A DNA stretch of 64,000 nucleotides from Muscardinus avellanarius. Lineage: Eukaryota; Chordata; Mammalia; Rodentia; Gliridae. The notes below the pieces were generated by a model. It was not told the DNA's origin, did not search any database, and saw only the letters and a list, made by a program, of their open reading frames with translations. The stretch spans positions 65,748,552 through 65,812,551 of the forward strand of contig OY726567.1 of NCBI GenBank assembly GCA_963383645.1, in the 5' to 3' direction. This document shows positions 37,585 through 47,900 of the stretch, piece after piece (the stretch's first letter is position 1; every line of letters begins with the position of its first letter). The translations under genes were made by a program, and so were the position numbers.

Positions 37585-37824
37585 GTAAGTCTCTGCAAGA
37601 AAAACAGCGGTACCATCTTGGCAGTGTAGGGACCCAGGATGGACACATGCTGATATGTGCTCCTTGGCAGGGCTGGAAGATGGGTTCTTGAGCATGGGGG
37701 GAGAGCATCTGATGGTGCCTTTGGACAGATGAACAACCTCAGGCACCTGCTGCATACCTCCATGCATTTAGATCTACGTATAAAAGGAGGGTCCAGAAGT
37801 TCCCTCCTGAGTAGTGTTTTTGTT

Positions 37825-38053
37825 TTTATTTTTGTGTGTAGTACTAAGGATTGAGCCCAAGGGCATTCTACCTTCAAACTACACCTCCCCCCATCATTTT
37901 TATTCATCGTTATGAAACAAGATCTCACTAGGTTGCTGAGGTCTCACTGAGCGGATGAGGCTGGTCTTGAACCTGTGATCCTCCTGCCCCGGCCTCCCAA
38001 GTACTGGAATTACAGGTGTGTGCCACCACACTCTGCTAACTCATGGGTGTTTT

Positions 38054-38101
<48 letters not shown>

Positions 38102-38310
38102 TGGTGGTACTGGGGGTGGAACCCAGGGGCTTTCTGCCTCCGGGTTATACTCCCAGACCTATTTTATATTTTATTTGGAAACAGGGTCTCACTAAGTTGC
38201 TGAGAGCCTCACTAACTAGCTGAGGCTGGCTTCGAACCTGTGCGATCCTCCTGTCTCAGCCTCCCAAGTGCAGGGATTATAAGCGTGAGCCACCACGCCC
38301 GGCTAACTGA
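37825..38310 (-). mobile_element. Two SINEs in the KIR membrane-tail intron
   Basis: Minus SINEs at 37,825-38,035 (subfamily A) and 38,100-38,305 (subfamily C), separated by a (TTG)n run (38,053-38,101). Confidence 0.8.
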
Positions 38311-38340
38311 TGGGTGTTTGATTGACCCTGTCTCCTACAG

Positions 38341-38393
38341 ATGTGACAATAATGGACCTAGAGCCCCGGACAGATAGGATGGGGCACAGGGAG
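38341..38393 (+). pseudogene. KIR first cytoplasmic exon
   Basis: A 53-nt exon between CTACAG and GTGAGT, read NVTIMDLEPRTDRMGHRE in the phase set by the membrane exon. It matches the KIR MDQEP segment. It is intact. Confidence 0.8.
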
Positions 38394-38478
38394 GTGAGTC
38401 CTCTTTGATAAAGTCTTATCCCTTCCTACCCTCCAGGATTTGTGCACACACCCTCACCCAACGTTTACCTCTTTCCAG

Positions 38479-38649
38479 GACACTAAAAGAGAAGAGCCAT
38501 GGAAGGTGACATACACACAGCTGTATCACAGAGTCTTGACACTGAAAAAAAGCCACTTCCTCTTCCCAGAAGCAAGAACAACCCTCCACAGGCACCAGCG
38601 TGTACATGGAGCTTGTGGACGCCACAGCCAGGTCGAGCTGTCCCCATGA
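38479..38649 (+). pseudogene. KIR second cytoplasmic exon with two ITIMs
   Basis: Begins DTKREEPWKVTYTQLYHRV, so ITIM 1 (VTYTQL) is in the expected frame. A run of seven A near 38,545 probably gained a base: ITIM 2 (SVYMELVDATARSSCP) is readable only in the +1 frame. In the first frame translation ends at TGA 38,647-38,649 without ITIM 2. The coding of the second ITIM is otherwise undamaged. Confidence 0.85.
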
Positions 38650-38829
38650 ACCCACACGGAAGGGCCTTAAGAAGATGTTCCGGGGTGGCCACAGCTCTTC
38701 CTCAAACACAGAAAGACAAGCTCCAGAGGAACAACAGCTGGAACCCGAAGACTGACATCTTCATCTTTGGAGCCAGCCCACCTCGTCCCAGCATGACTTC
38801 TCATAACTGAAGACAGACAGAGACCTTTA

Positions 38830-39080
38830 GCATAGAGGGAAGTGGGGAGGGGAACAAGGAGAACTGATGAAGGAAGTATTTCAAATAATTCTATGTCCAT
38901 ATGTGAAGGTATCACCACCAATGTCACTAATGCGGATGGGGAGAAAGGAGGGGGCAGCGGGGTGGGATGCGCAGGGAAACCCACCGAGTGCTGTACGCGT
39001 CTGTTTCTACCACTCTGAACCTTGTTATAAAGTATAATAACAATGCACCAATAAAAGTATATTAAAAACAAAATAAAAAT
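38830..39080 (+). mobile_element. L1 3' end
   Basis: Purine-rich 3'UTR-type sequence finishing 'aacaatgcaccaataaaagt', then A-rich. It lies just past the KIR tail exon and supplies an AATAAA at about 39,050. Confidence 0.6.
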
Positions 39081-39115
39081 AAGCTATCCTTCTTTTGATG
39101 TCTTTTCATTTTACA

Positions 39116-39511
39116 TTATATTGGGGTATAGAGTGTCAGAAGATGCGGCCCTTGTGCCCTCCTCCCCCGGCCCCTTCCCCTCCCTCCCCCCAAGATGGTC
39201 TTTATTTGAAGATGATGAATAGTTCCAGAGAAAATTCCTCTACATGCTGGCATCGTGACAACCCTCCATGTGAGTGTACCGAGTGCCGGATGGTGCCCAA
39301 GTGAACTCAGTCCATGAATCCCAGCGGGGACACATAGGTCCAGCACAGGAAAGCCATGCGGCTCTTGAATGATGGTCCGGCCAATGAAGAAAACCTCTCT
39401 ATCTATGGTACCTACTTTTAATCTATCTCCAAACACTTCCATTTGGATGTGGGATCTGATTTGAAGTTCTTCTTCAGAGTTGAGTAAACCTCCTTTGTGC
39501 ATATGTGCCAT
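39116..39511 (-). pseudogene. Unrecognised 131-codon open frame, possible retrocopy
   Basis: The minus strand is open for 131 codons. Its first 65 or so look protein-like (for example IQMEVFGDRLKVGTIDREVF). On the same strand AATAAA occurs around 39,197-39,202, as in an mRNA 3' end, followed by a G-rich stretch rather than poly(A). No introns are seen. A processed pseudogene is one reading; L1-derived sequence is another. I cannot name the parent. Confidence 0.3.
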
Positions 39512-39534
39512 GTTTTCTTTCTTTCTTTCTTTTT

Positions 39535-40300
39535 TTTTTTTTTTTTTTTTGTGGTACTGGGGGTGGGACCCAGTGGCTTTTCTACTCCCGGACTATACTC
39601 CCAGACCTATTTTCTACTTTGTTTGGAAACAGGGTCTCACTAAGTAGCTGAGACTGGCTTTGAGCCTGTGCGATCCTCCTGTCTCAGCCTCCCAAGCGCT
39701 GGGATATCGCCCAGCTGCCATATTTTCTTAATCCACTTATCTATTTATGGATGCCTATGTTGATTCCAAGTCAGGCTCAGAAAATCAAGGGCTGCAAGTT
39801 TTTCTCTCATATGTGGAAACTTGAGAGAAAAAAGGAAAGAAAAGCAACCTCCTGAAAATCAGGAGAGAGACCCAGAGGAGTAGAGGATAGGGATGAGGAC
39901 GTAGAGGAGGGAAAGGGGAGGACCGGGGAAGGAAACAGACCAAGGACTGTTACGTGCATATATAACGTGTCACTATGAATCTCCTTTTCGTGTACAATTA
40001 CGATGCACTGATAAGTGTTTTAAAACATAGAATTTTAATATACTTTTATTGGTATGTTAATATATTTTTGTATATCGGTATGTAAATATTTTACATTAAA
40101 CTTTTATTGGTTTAATATACTTTTATTGGTGCACTGTGATTATATATCATAATGAGTTTCAGAATGATGAAATCATACATGCACACAGCACTTGGTGAGT
40201 CTCTCTCTGGATCCCACCCCACTTCCTTTCCCTCCTCGTCCACGTTATTGAGGTTGGTGGCGATAAATTTGAACTGTTTCCTTCATTACAGATTTCTTTT
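39535..40300. mobile_element. SINE and inverted L1 3' ends
   Basis: A minus SINE (39,540-39,720) precedes a short minus L1 piece (39,720-39,770) joined directly to a plus L1 3'UTR piece (39,770-40,020), the mark of a twin-primed, 5'-inverted insertion. A separate minus L1 3' end follows (about 40,030-40,260). Confidence 0.55.
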
Positions 40301-40369
40301 CTGGTTTCTGTTTATTTTTTTCTTGTTGTTTATTTGGTTTTCTCTTTTACTTTTCTTTCTTTTTTTTTT

Positions 40370-40765
40370 TTTTTTCTGGTACCAGGGATTGAACCTAGGC
40401 ACATTTTTTCTTTTTTGGTGGTACTGGAGGGGTGGAACCCAGAGGCTTTCTACCTCCAGGCTATACTCTCAGACCTTTTTTGTATTTTATTTGGAAACAG
40501 GGTCTCACTTAGTTGCTGGAAGCCTCACTGAGTAGCTGAGGCTGGCTTCCAACCTGTGCGATCCTCCTGTCTCAGCCTCTCAAGCGCAGGGATTACAAGC
40601 GTGCGCCACCACGCCCGGCTCCCTAGGGGCATTTTGAAACAGGGTCTCACTAAGTTGCAGAGGACCTCACTAAGTAGCTGAGGCTGGCTGTAAACCTGCA
40701 ATCCTCCAGTCTCAGCCTCCCAGGTACTGGGATTACAAACATGCACCACCACACCCGGCTCTTCC
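40370..40765 (-). mobile_element. SINE pair upstream of FCAR
   Basis: A subfamily C SINE (about 40,405-40,620) is inserted in an older subfamily A SINE (head 40,375-40,405, remainder 40,620-40,765). Confidence 0.75.
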
Positions 40766-40866
40766 TCATAGATTTCAACACACCACTTGACACTCATCTG
40801 AAACATGAACAAGAATCTAGATGGCCTCTGGAACTCCACCCAAGAGCAGCCAGAACTGAGTTCTTT

Positions 40867-40886
40867 AGGAAGAGGCAGTTCCTCTT
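40867..40886 (+). promoter_or_regulatory. Paired ETS-type sites in the FCAR 5' flank
   Basis: The inverted pair AGGAAGAGG..GTTCCTCTT lies about 130-150 bp before the FCAR ATG, in the roughly 250 bp of single-copy DNA left between the SINEs and exon 1. GAGGAA cores fit PU.1/ETS factors, which act in myeloid cells. Human FCAR is known to be ETS and C/EBP dependent. Use here is inference. Confidence 0.35.
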
Positions 40887-41013
40887 TGCTGTGAAGCAAC
40901 AGAGACAGAAATTCTGTGATGACAGAATCTGACCTCACGGTTCCGGTCTTGTGTCTCTCATCCGCTCACATACTCCATCAGGAGGCCAGCAGGGCCGCGG
41001 CTGGGCCAGGAGC

Positions 41014-41047
41014 ATGGCCCCCCTAAAGGCCACCCTTCTCTGTCTCG
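41014..41047 (+). CDS. FCAR: FCAR leader exon 1
   Basis: 34 nt, MAPLKATLLCL plus one base, followed by GTGAGT. Length and phase match the human exon. Confidence 0.92.
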
Positions 41048-43881
41048 GTGAGTTCTGAAACAAAAATGGGCTCGGGGGGAATGGGGCCTCCCACCATAGC
41101 CACGCTTCCTCCGAACTTGAAGCCTGGATGAATCTGATCTCCTTAGTGGAAAGATGGCCTTTGCCTGGATGGCTTTAACTGTGTCTAAGTCCAGATTCGT
41201 TCACGGGGCTCAGGTCCCTCTATCCAAACCATGGCATTACTGTCTGGGACCCGCAATGGGCTGAAACTGAGAATGGGCCTCAGGACTGCTTGCTGGGAAA
41301 GAAAGAGGATGCGTGTACACACTGTATGTGTATGTCCTCTGCGGCCATTACCATGCGATCTGTTCTAGAGGCTGCAAACTGGAAGGTTGGTTCTTCACCG
41401 GTCTCTCTTTTCCAGTGCTCTGCCTGGGACAGAGAATTCAGGCACAGCAAGGTAAGAGCCTCCTAAGTCTCGCCCAGCCCTGCTAGACCCTCCCGGCAGC
41501 GTTTGGATAGAAGGAGCTGGAAGAGTTCTGAAACCCAGAGAGATTCCAGTTTTATTCCCCCTACTAGTTGCTTCTTCTGGGTTTCACTTGCATAATGTCT
41601 GCCTTTCTTTCTTTCTTTTTGCTTTTTGTTTTTATTCTTTTGTGTGTGCGTATGGTACTGGGGCATTCTACCTCCAAGATACACCCTCAGCCCTATTTTT
41701 TATTCTTTATTTTGTTTTGTTTTGGTTTGGTTTTTATGGTGGTACTGGGGTTCCTGGAAGCCCTTCTACCTCCAGGCTATACTCCCAGACCTATTTTATA
41801 CTTTTTTTTTTAAATTTGGAAACAGGGTCTCTTAAACCAGCGTGGCTGGCTTCGAACCTGTGCGATCCTCCTGTCTCCGCCTCCCAAGCGTTGGGATTAC
41901 AAGCGTGTGCCACCACACTCGGTTTATTCTTTATTTTGAAACAGGGTCTCACTGAGTTGCAAAGGGTCTCGCTAAGTAGCTGCGGTTGTCCACGAATCAT
42001 GATAATCTCAGCCTCCCAAATGCTGGGATTACAAGCGTGCACCACCACACTCAGCTCCTGTTTTTTATTGTTGTTTTTGGTGCTAGGGATTAAACCCAGG
42101 CCATTCTACCTCTGAGCTATGCCTCCAGTCCTATTTTTTTTTTTTTTGAAACAGGGTCTGTGTAGGTTGCTGAGGGTCTAGCTAAATTGCAGAGGCTGGC
42201 CTTGAACCTGTAATCCTCCTGTCTCAGCCTCCCAAGTACTGGGATTACAGGAATGAGCCACCAAACTCAGCTTTCCTTGCAAGATTTCTATCTCGCTTGG
42301 GCAACTCCGGACCCATGTAGAGTTAAAGTCAGCCTCGTCAGCAGTGTGTCCATCAATGTCTGGATGTTACTGGATGTTCACAGGTAACAGTAATGAGGAA
42401 GTCAGGCATTGTCTTTGCCCAATATCCTTCTCTATGTCGATTCCCTCTATTTTTACAACCTAATTATCCAGAGTCTGCTCACTCTACTTACTTAAAAGGA
42501 GGCTGCAAAAGCCAGGTGTGATGGCGTATGCTTGTAATCCCAGCATTAAGGATGCTGAGACAGAAGGATTGCAATTCACAGACAGCCTCAGCTTTTCTTT
42601 CTTTTTTTTTTTTTTTTTTTTTTTTGCGGGTCTGAGGATGGAACCCAGAGGCATTTGACCTCTGAGCTACATCCCCTGCCCTATTTTTTATTCTTTATTT
42701 TGAAGCAGGGTCTCACTGAGTTGTGAAGGCCCTCGCTAAGTAGCTGAGGCTGTCCGCGAACCACGATCCTCCGGTCTCAGCCTCCCAAATTACAAGTGTG
42801 CTGGGATTACAAGTGTGCGCCACCACGCCCAGCTTAGCCTCAGCTATTTAGTGAGGCCCTCTGCAGCTTAGTGAGACCCTGTTTCAAAATAAAGAATACA
42901 AAATAGGGCAGGGGGTGTAGCTCGGAGGTCAAATGCCCCTGGGTTCCATCCCCAGACCTACCAAAAAAAAAAAAAAAGGAGGCTGCCTGAGTCTAATCCT
43001 GTGGTCTACTTTCTATTTCTATACTCTGCTCCAGTGCTGAATCCTAAAGTAAGCACCAAATAGCCCTAAAGACTAATCAATCCTAAAGTAAGCACCAAGT
43101 AGTACTAAGGTAAGCACTAAGAAGTACTAAGGTACCACCCTACATTCTGTCGCCCCATCTGCTGCCTTGGCCTCCCCACTCCCCCACAGATGTGAACCTC
43201 ATGTCCATCTATGTCTTCTCTCCTCCACATCCCTCTAAAGACTGTAACTTGGAGTGTTTCTGTGTTTCAGATACAACTGTGTTTATCTCCGTCCTGCAAC
43301 TACTCTTAGTCAGGCCCACCAGCTTCTCCAGGACCACCCAGCACTGCCCACCCTGGCCGTGTCTATCCTCCCCTAGTGCAACTTCCACCTCCCTCTGGGG
43401 CTCCAATCCTCTCTCGTGCTGACCTTAATTTCTTTTTCTTTTTCTTTTTTGGCGGTACTGGGGTTCCTGGAAGCCCTTATACCTCCAGGCTACACTCCCA
43501 GACCTATTTTTACATTTTTATTTGGAAACAGGGTCTCCTAAGCCAGCCCGCGTGGCTGGCTTCGAACCTGCGCGATCCTCCTGTCTCTGCCTCCCAAGCG
43601 CGGGGATTACAAGCGTGCGCCACCACGCCCGGCTGACCTTAATTTCTTTCTTCTTCACTTGCTGCAGTTTATCAGCTCTGGGCCTTTCCCTGTGGCCCCT
43701 TCTGTCTGCAGCACTCCAACCCTGCTGCATGCCCAGAAACCACACACACCACGTCTTAGCCTCCATTCTGTTGCCAGTATCCAGTTCTACAGCGCTGTGC
43801 TACAACTTTAGGGAGTCGGGAGGCTGAGGCAGGAGGATTGCAGGTTCAAGGCAGCCTGGGCAACTTAGCCAGACCTGCCTC

Positions 43882-43929
<48 letters not shown>

Positions 43930-44940
43930 ACGCACTTGTGATGGGAACGAAACCAAGAGGCATTCTATCTGAGCTACACTCCAAGCTCTATTTTATTTTT
44001 TATTTGGAAACAGGGTCTCACTGAATTACCTAGAGCCTTGCTAAGTTGCCAAGGCTGGCCTCAAACCTGCGATCCTTGTGTCAAAATAAAACATAAAAAG
44101 CCCAGTGGCAGAGTTCTTGCCTAGCATGCATGAGTCCCTAGATTCAATCCCTAGTAGGAGAAAGAAAGAAAGAAAAGGAAGGAAGGGAGGGAGGGAAGGA
44201 AGGAGGAAGGGAAGGAAGAAGAAAGGAAGGAAGGTAGGAAAGAGAAAGAAAGAAAGAAAGAAAGAAGGAAGGAAGGAAGGAAGGAAGGAAGGAAGGAAGG
44301 AAGAAAGAAAGAAAGAAAGGAGAGAGAGAGAAAATAATATTATAGGGTTTCTATATGGAGAGCTTAAAATGTTGTAAAGAAGCCAGTGTGGTGGTACACA
44401 CCTGTAATCTTAGTACTTGGGAGGCTGAGACAGGAAGATCACAGATTCAAGGACAACCTTAAGAAGCAGTGAGGCCCTCATCTAGTGAGACCCTGTTTCA
44501 AAATAAAAATAAAATAGGACTGAGGGTGTCGCTCAGGAGATTGAACTCCTGGGTTCAATCTCCAGGACCACAAAAAAAATGTTGTAAATAGATTTTAATT
44601 ATGGTTATACAACATAATGAATGTAATTAATGCCAATAAAATAATGGTCGATGAATTAAGGTTAAATATATTTAAAGCCGGGCATGGTGGCACATGCTTG
44701 GCTAAGACAGGAGGATCACAGGTTCTAGGACAGCCTCAGCAAGTAATATAACTCTTATCAACCTGTGAGACCCTATTTCAAAGTAAAAATTTTACAAACA
44801 GGGCTGGGGATATAGCTCGGCGGTAGAATGCCCCTGAGTTCATTCCCTAGTACCACAAAAAATTAAGTGGCAAGTTTTATTTATGCATAAAACACAAAAA
44901 ATAAGGAAATAATTACAGTTCCTTCCCACTTGAATTCTCT

Positions 44941-44995
<55 letters not shown>

Positions 44996-47900
44996 GGAAA
45001 ACTTGAAGCTGGGTGTGGTGGCGCAGGCTTATAATCCCAGCATTTGGGAGGCTGAGACAGGAGGACCCGGGTTCAAAGACAGCCTCAGCTACTTAGTGAG
45101 GCCCTTTGCAAGTCATTTAGACCCTGTTTCAAAATAAAGAATAAAAAGTAGTGCGGGGGGTGTAACTCGGAGGTAGACTGTTCCTGGGTTCCATCCCCAG
45201 TACCGCCAAAAAAAAAAAAAAAAAACTTGGTCGCACCATGGAGGCCCCCTGAATCCAGCTCTTTCCTTCCAGGGGACTTCCCCATTCCCATCATCTCTGC
45301 AGTTCCAGGCTCTGTGGTTCCCTGGAATGAGCCTGTGAAGATCCTGTGCCATGGAACAAACCAGTCCTTCCTGTACCATCTGCTGGTGCTGGAGAATGCC
45401 ACACACAGGGTGGTAGAAGAGAAACTGGGGTTTCAGAAGGAGGCTGAATTTGTCATCAACCACATGAACACAAGCTCTGCTGGGTGTTATCGGTGCCAAT
45501 ATAGGAAAGAGTACAACTGGTCAGAGCTAAGTGGACCCCTGGAGCTGGTGGTGACCGGTAAGGAGATACTGGGGGCTCCAGCCCTTTGTTTGATTTATTT
45601 ACTTATTTTTAAATAAATTTTTGTGGTACTGGGGATGGAATCCAGGGGCATTCTACCTTCGAGCTACATCCCCAGCCCTATTTTTAATTCTTTGAAACCA
45701 GCCCCACTGAGTTGCAGAGGGCCTCACTAAGTAGTCGAGGCTGGCTGCAAACTGCGATCCTCCTGTCTCAGCCTCCCGAATGCTGGGATTACGAGCGTGT
45801 GCCACCGTACACGGCCTCAAATAATTTTTATTGGTGCAATATAATAGTACATGGTAGTGAGGTTCCTAGTGATGTATTCATGTATGCACATAACATTAGT
45901 TGATGTTTTCTTCCCTGTGACTCCTTTTTCCTCCCCTCCTTCATCCCTGCCCATGATAGTGAGGTTTTTGGCGATACATTCATATAGGCACGTAATAGCC
46001 ATGGTGTTTTACTCAACTATAATAAAGAACAAAAGTGAATCATTTGCATAAAAATGATGGAACTGGAGAGCATCATCCTATGTGAGATCCGCCAGTCTCA
46101 GAAAATCAATTTTTAAAAATTTAGCTGGGTATGGTGGTGCACATCTGTAATCCGAGTACTTGAAAGGTTGAGAACAGGAGGTTTGCAGATTTGAAACCAG
46201 CCTCAGTAATGGAACAAGACTCTCAGCAACTTAGCAAGACCCTGTTTCAAAATAAAGAATTAAAAAATAGGGCTGGGGTGCAGCTCGGAGGTAGAATGCC
46301 CCTGGGTTCCATCCCAGTAGTACAAAAAAATTAAAAAATAAAAATGGCTGGGAGTGTAGCTCAGAAGTAAAATGCCTCTAGTTTAATCCCCAGTACCAAA
46401 AAAATTAATTAATTTTAAAAAATTTTAAAGGCCTGGGGGTAGCCAGGTGTGGTGGCACATACCTGTAATCTCAGTACTTGGGAGGCTGAGATAGGAGGAT
46501 CACAGGTTTCAGGACAGCATCAGCAACTTAGCAAAACTCTCAGCAACTTAATGAGACCCTGTTTCAAAAAACAACAACAAAAAATAATAAAACAGCTAGG
46601 GGTATAGCTTGGAAGTAGAACACCCCTGTTCAATCCTTAGTACCACAAAGGGGGACCAAGGGTATATCTCAATAGTAGAACACCTCTGGGTTCAGTCCCT
46701 GGTATGAAAAATAGAAAAATAAAAAATAGTAAAAATAATTGAGAGGTCTAAGAAAATTTAAAGTAACTTTCGTGGAACTTATCAAATTTTTAACTCATGC
46801 AAATTTTTTTGGTGTGGTACTGGGATTCCTGGAAGCCCTTCTACCTCCGGGCTACACTCTCAGACCTATTTTATACTTTTTTAAATTTGGTCTCTTAAAC
46901 CAGCGCAGCAGGCCTCGAACCTGCGCGATCCTCCTGTCTCCGCCTCCCAAGCCTGGGGATTACAAGCGTGCGCCACCATGCCCGGCTCATGCAAATTTTA
47001 ATAGAAGGGACATGGCAAAGGCCTTCTAGAATTCACACTGAAGTCGGGCGTGGTGGTGCACGCTTGTGATCCGGTACTTGGGAGGCTGAGACAGGAGGAT
47101 CGCAGGTTCCATGGTATCCTTGACAATTAGGGAGACTCGAGACCCTGCTTCAAACTAAAAAATAGAATAGGGCTGGGGATGCGGTTTAGAGGTAGAACTG
47201 ACCTGGGTTCAATCCCCAGTACCCCCCCCCACACACACACACACTCAAATTCACATTCAGATACATTTGATTTTAAGTAATTCACTGCACCATTGAAGCA
47301 GAAAACAGCTGGGTTTCTAAATGTTAGGAATACTGTCTGATTGCATTGTACCACATGCATTAGGTTTGACTTCTACCATATTGTGCAGCCTGACAAAAAT
47401 AAAACAAATAGAAATCTGCTATAAAATAGCTGGCCATCTTGCGGAAATTTTATAAAATGAAGGACTGCTTTTTGTTTGATGAGTGTGTGAGTAAATAACT
47501 TTTAAAGAAGGGAAAAGCTCTTACCAACGGGCAACTGTCTTCTGTGTCAGGCTTGTACGACAAGCCCTTCCTCTCCTCAGACCAGCACCTCGTGGTACTG
47601 CCGGGAGACAAGGTTTCCTTCCAGTGCAATTCAATACACATCCCATTCGACAGATTTTCTCTGGTTAAGGAAGGAGAAGCTTCTCTGCCACAGCACCAAT
47701 GGAGGCACCCGGGCAACTTCATCCTGGGTCCTGTGAACCACAGCTTTGCAGGGAGCTACAGGTGCTACGGCTGGCACAGCAACCGGCCCTATGTGTGGTC
47801 GGCCCCCAGTGACGCTCTGAAGCTCGTTGTCGCAGGTAGGTACATCCAACCCAGCAGCCCAGCATCCTCCAGGGCCATCCCCAGGCAGGAATGTGAGGAG

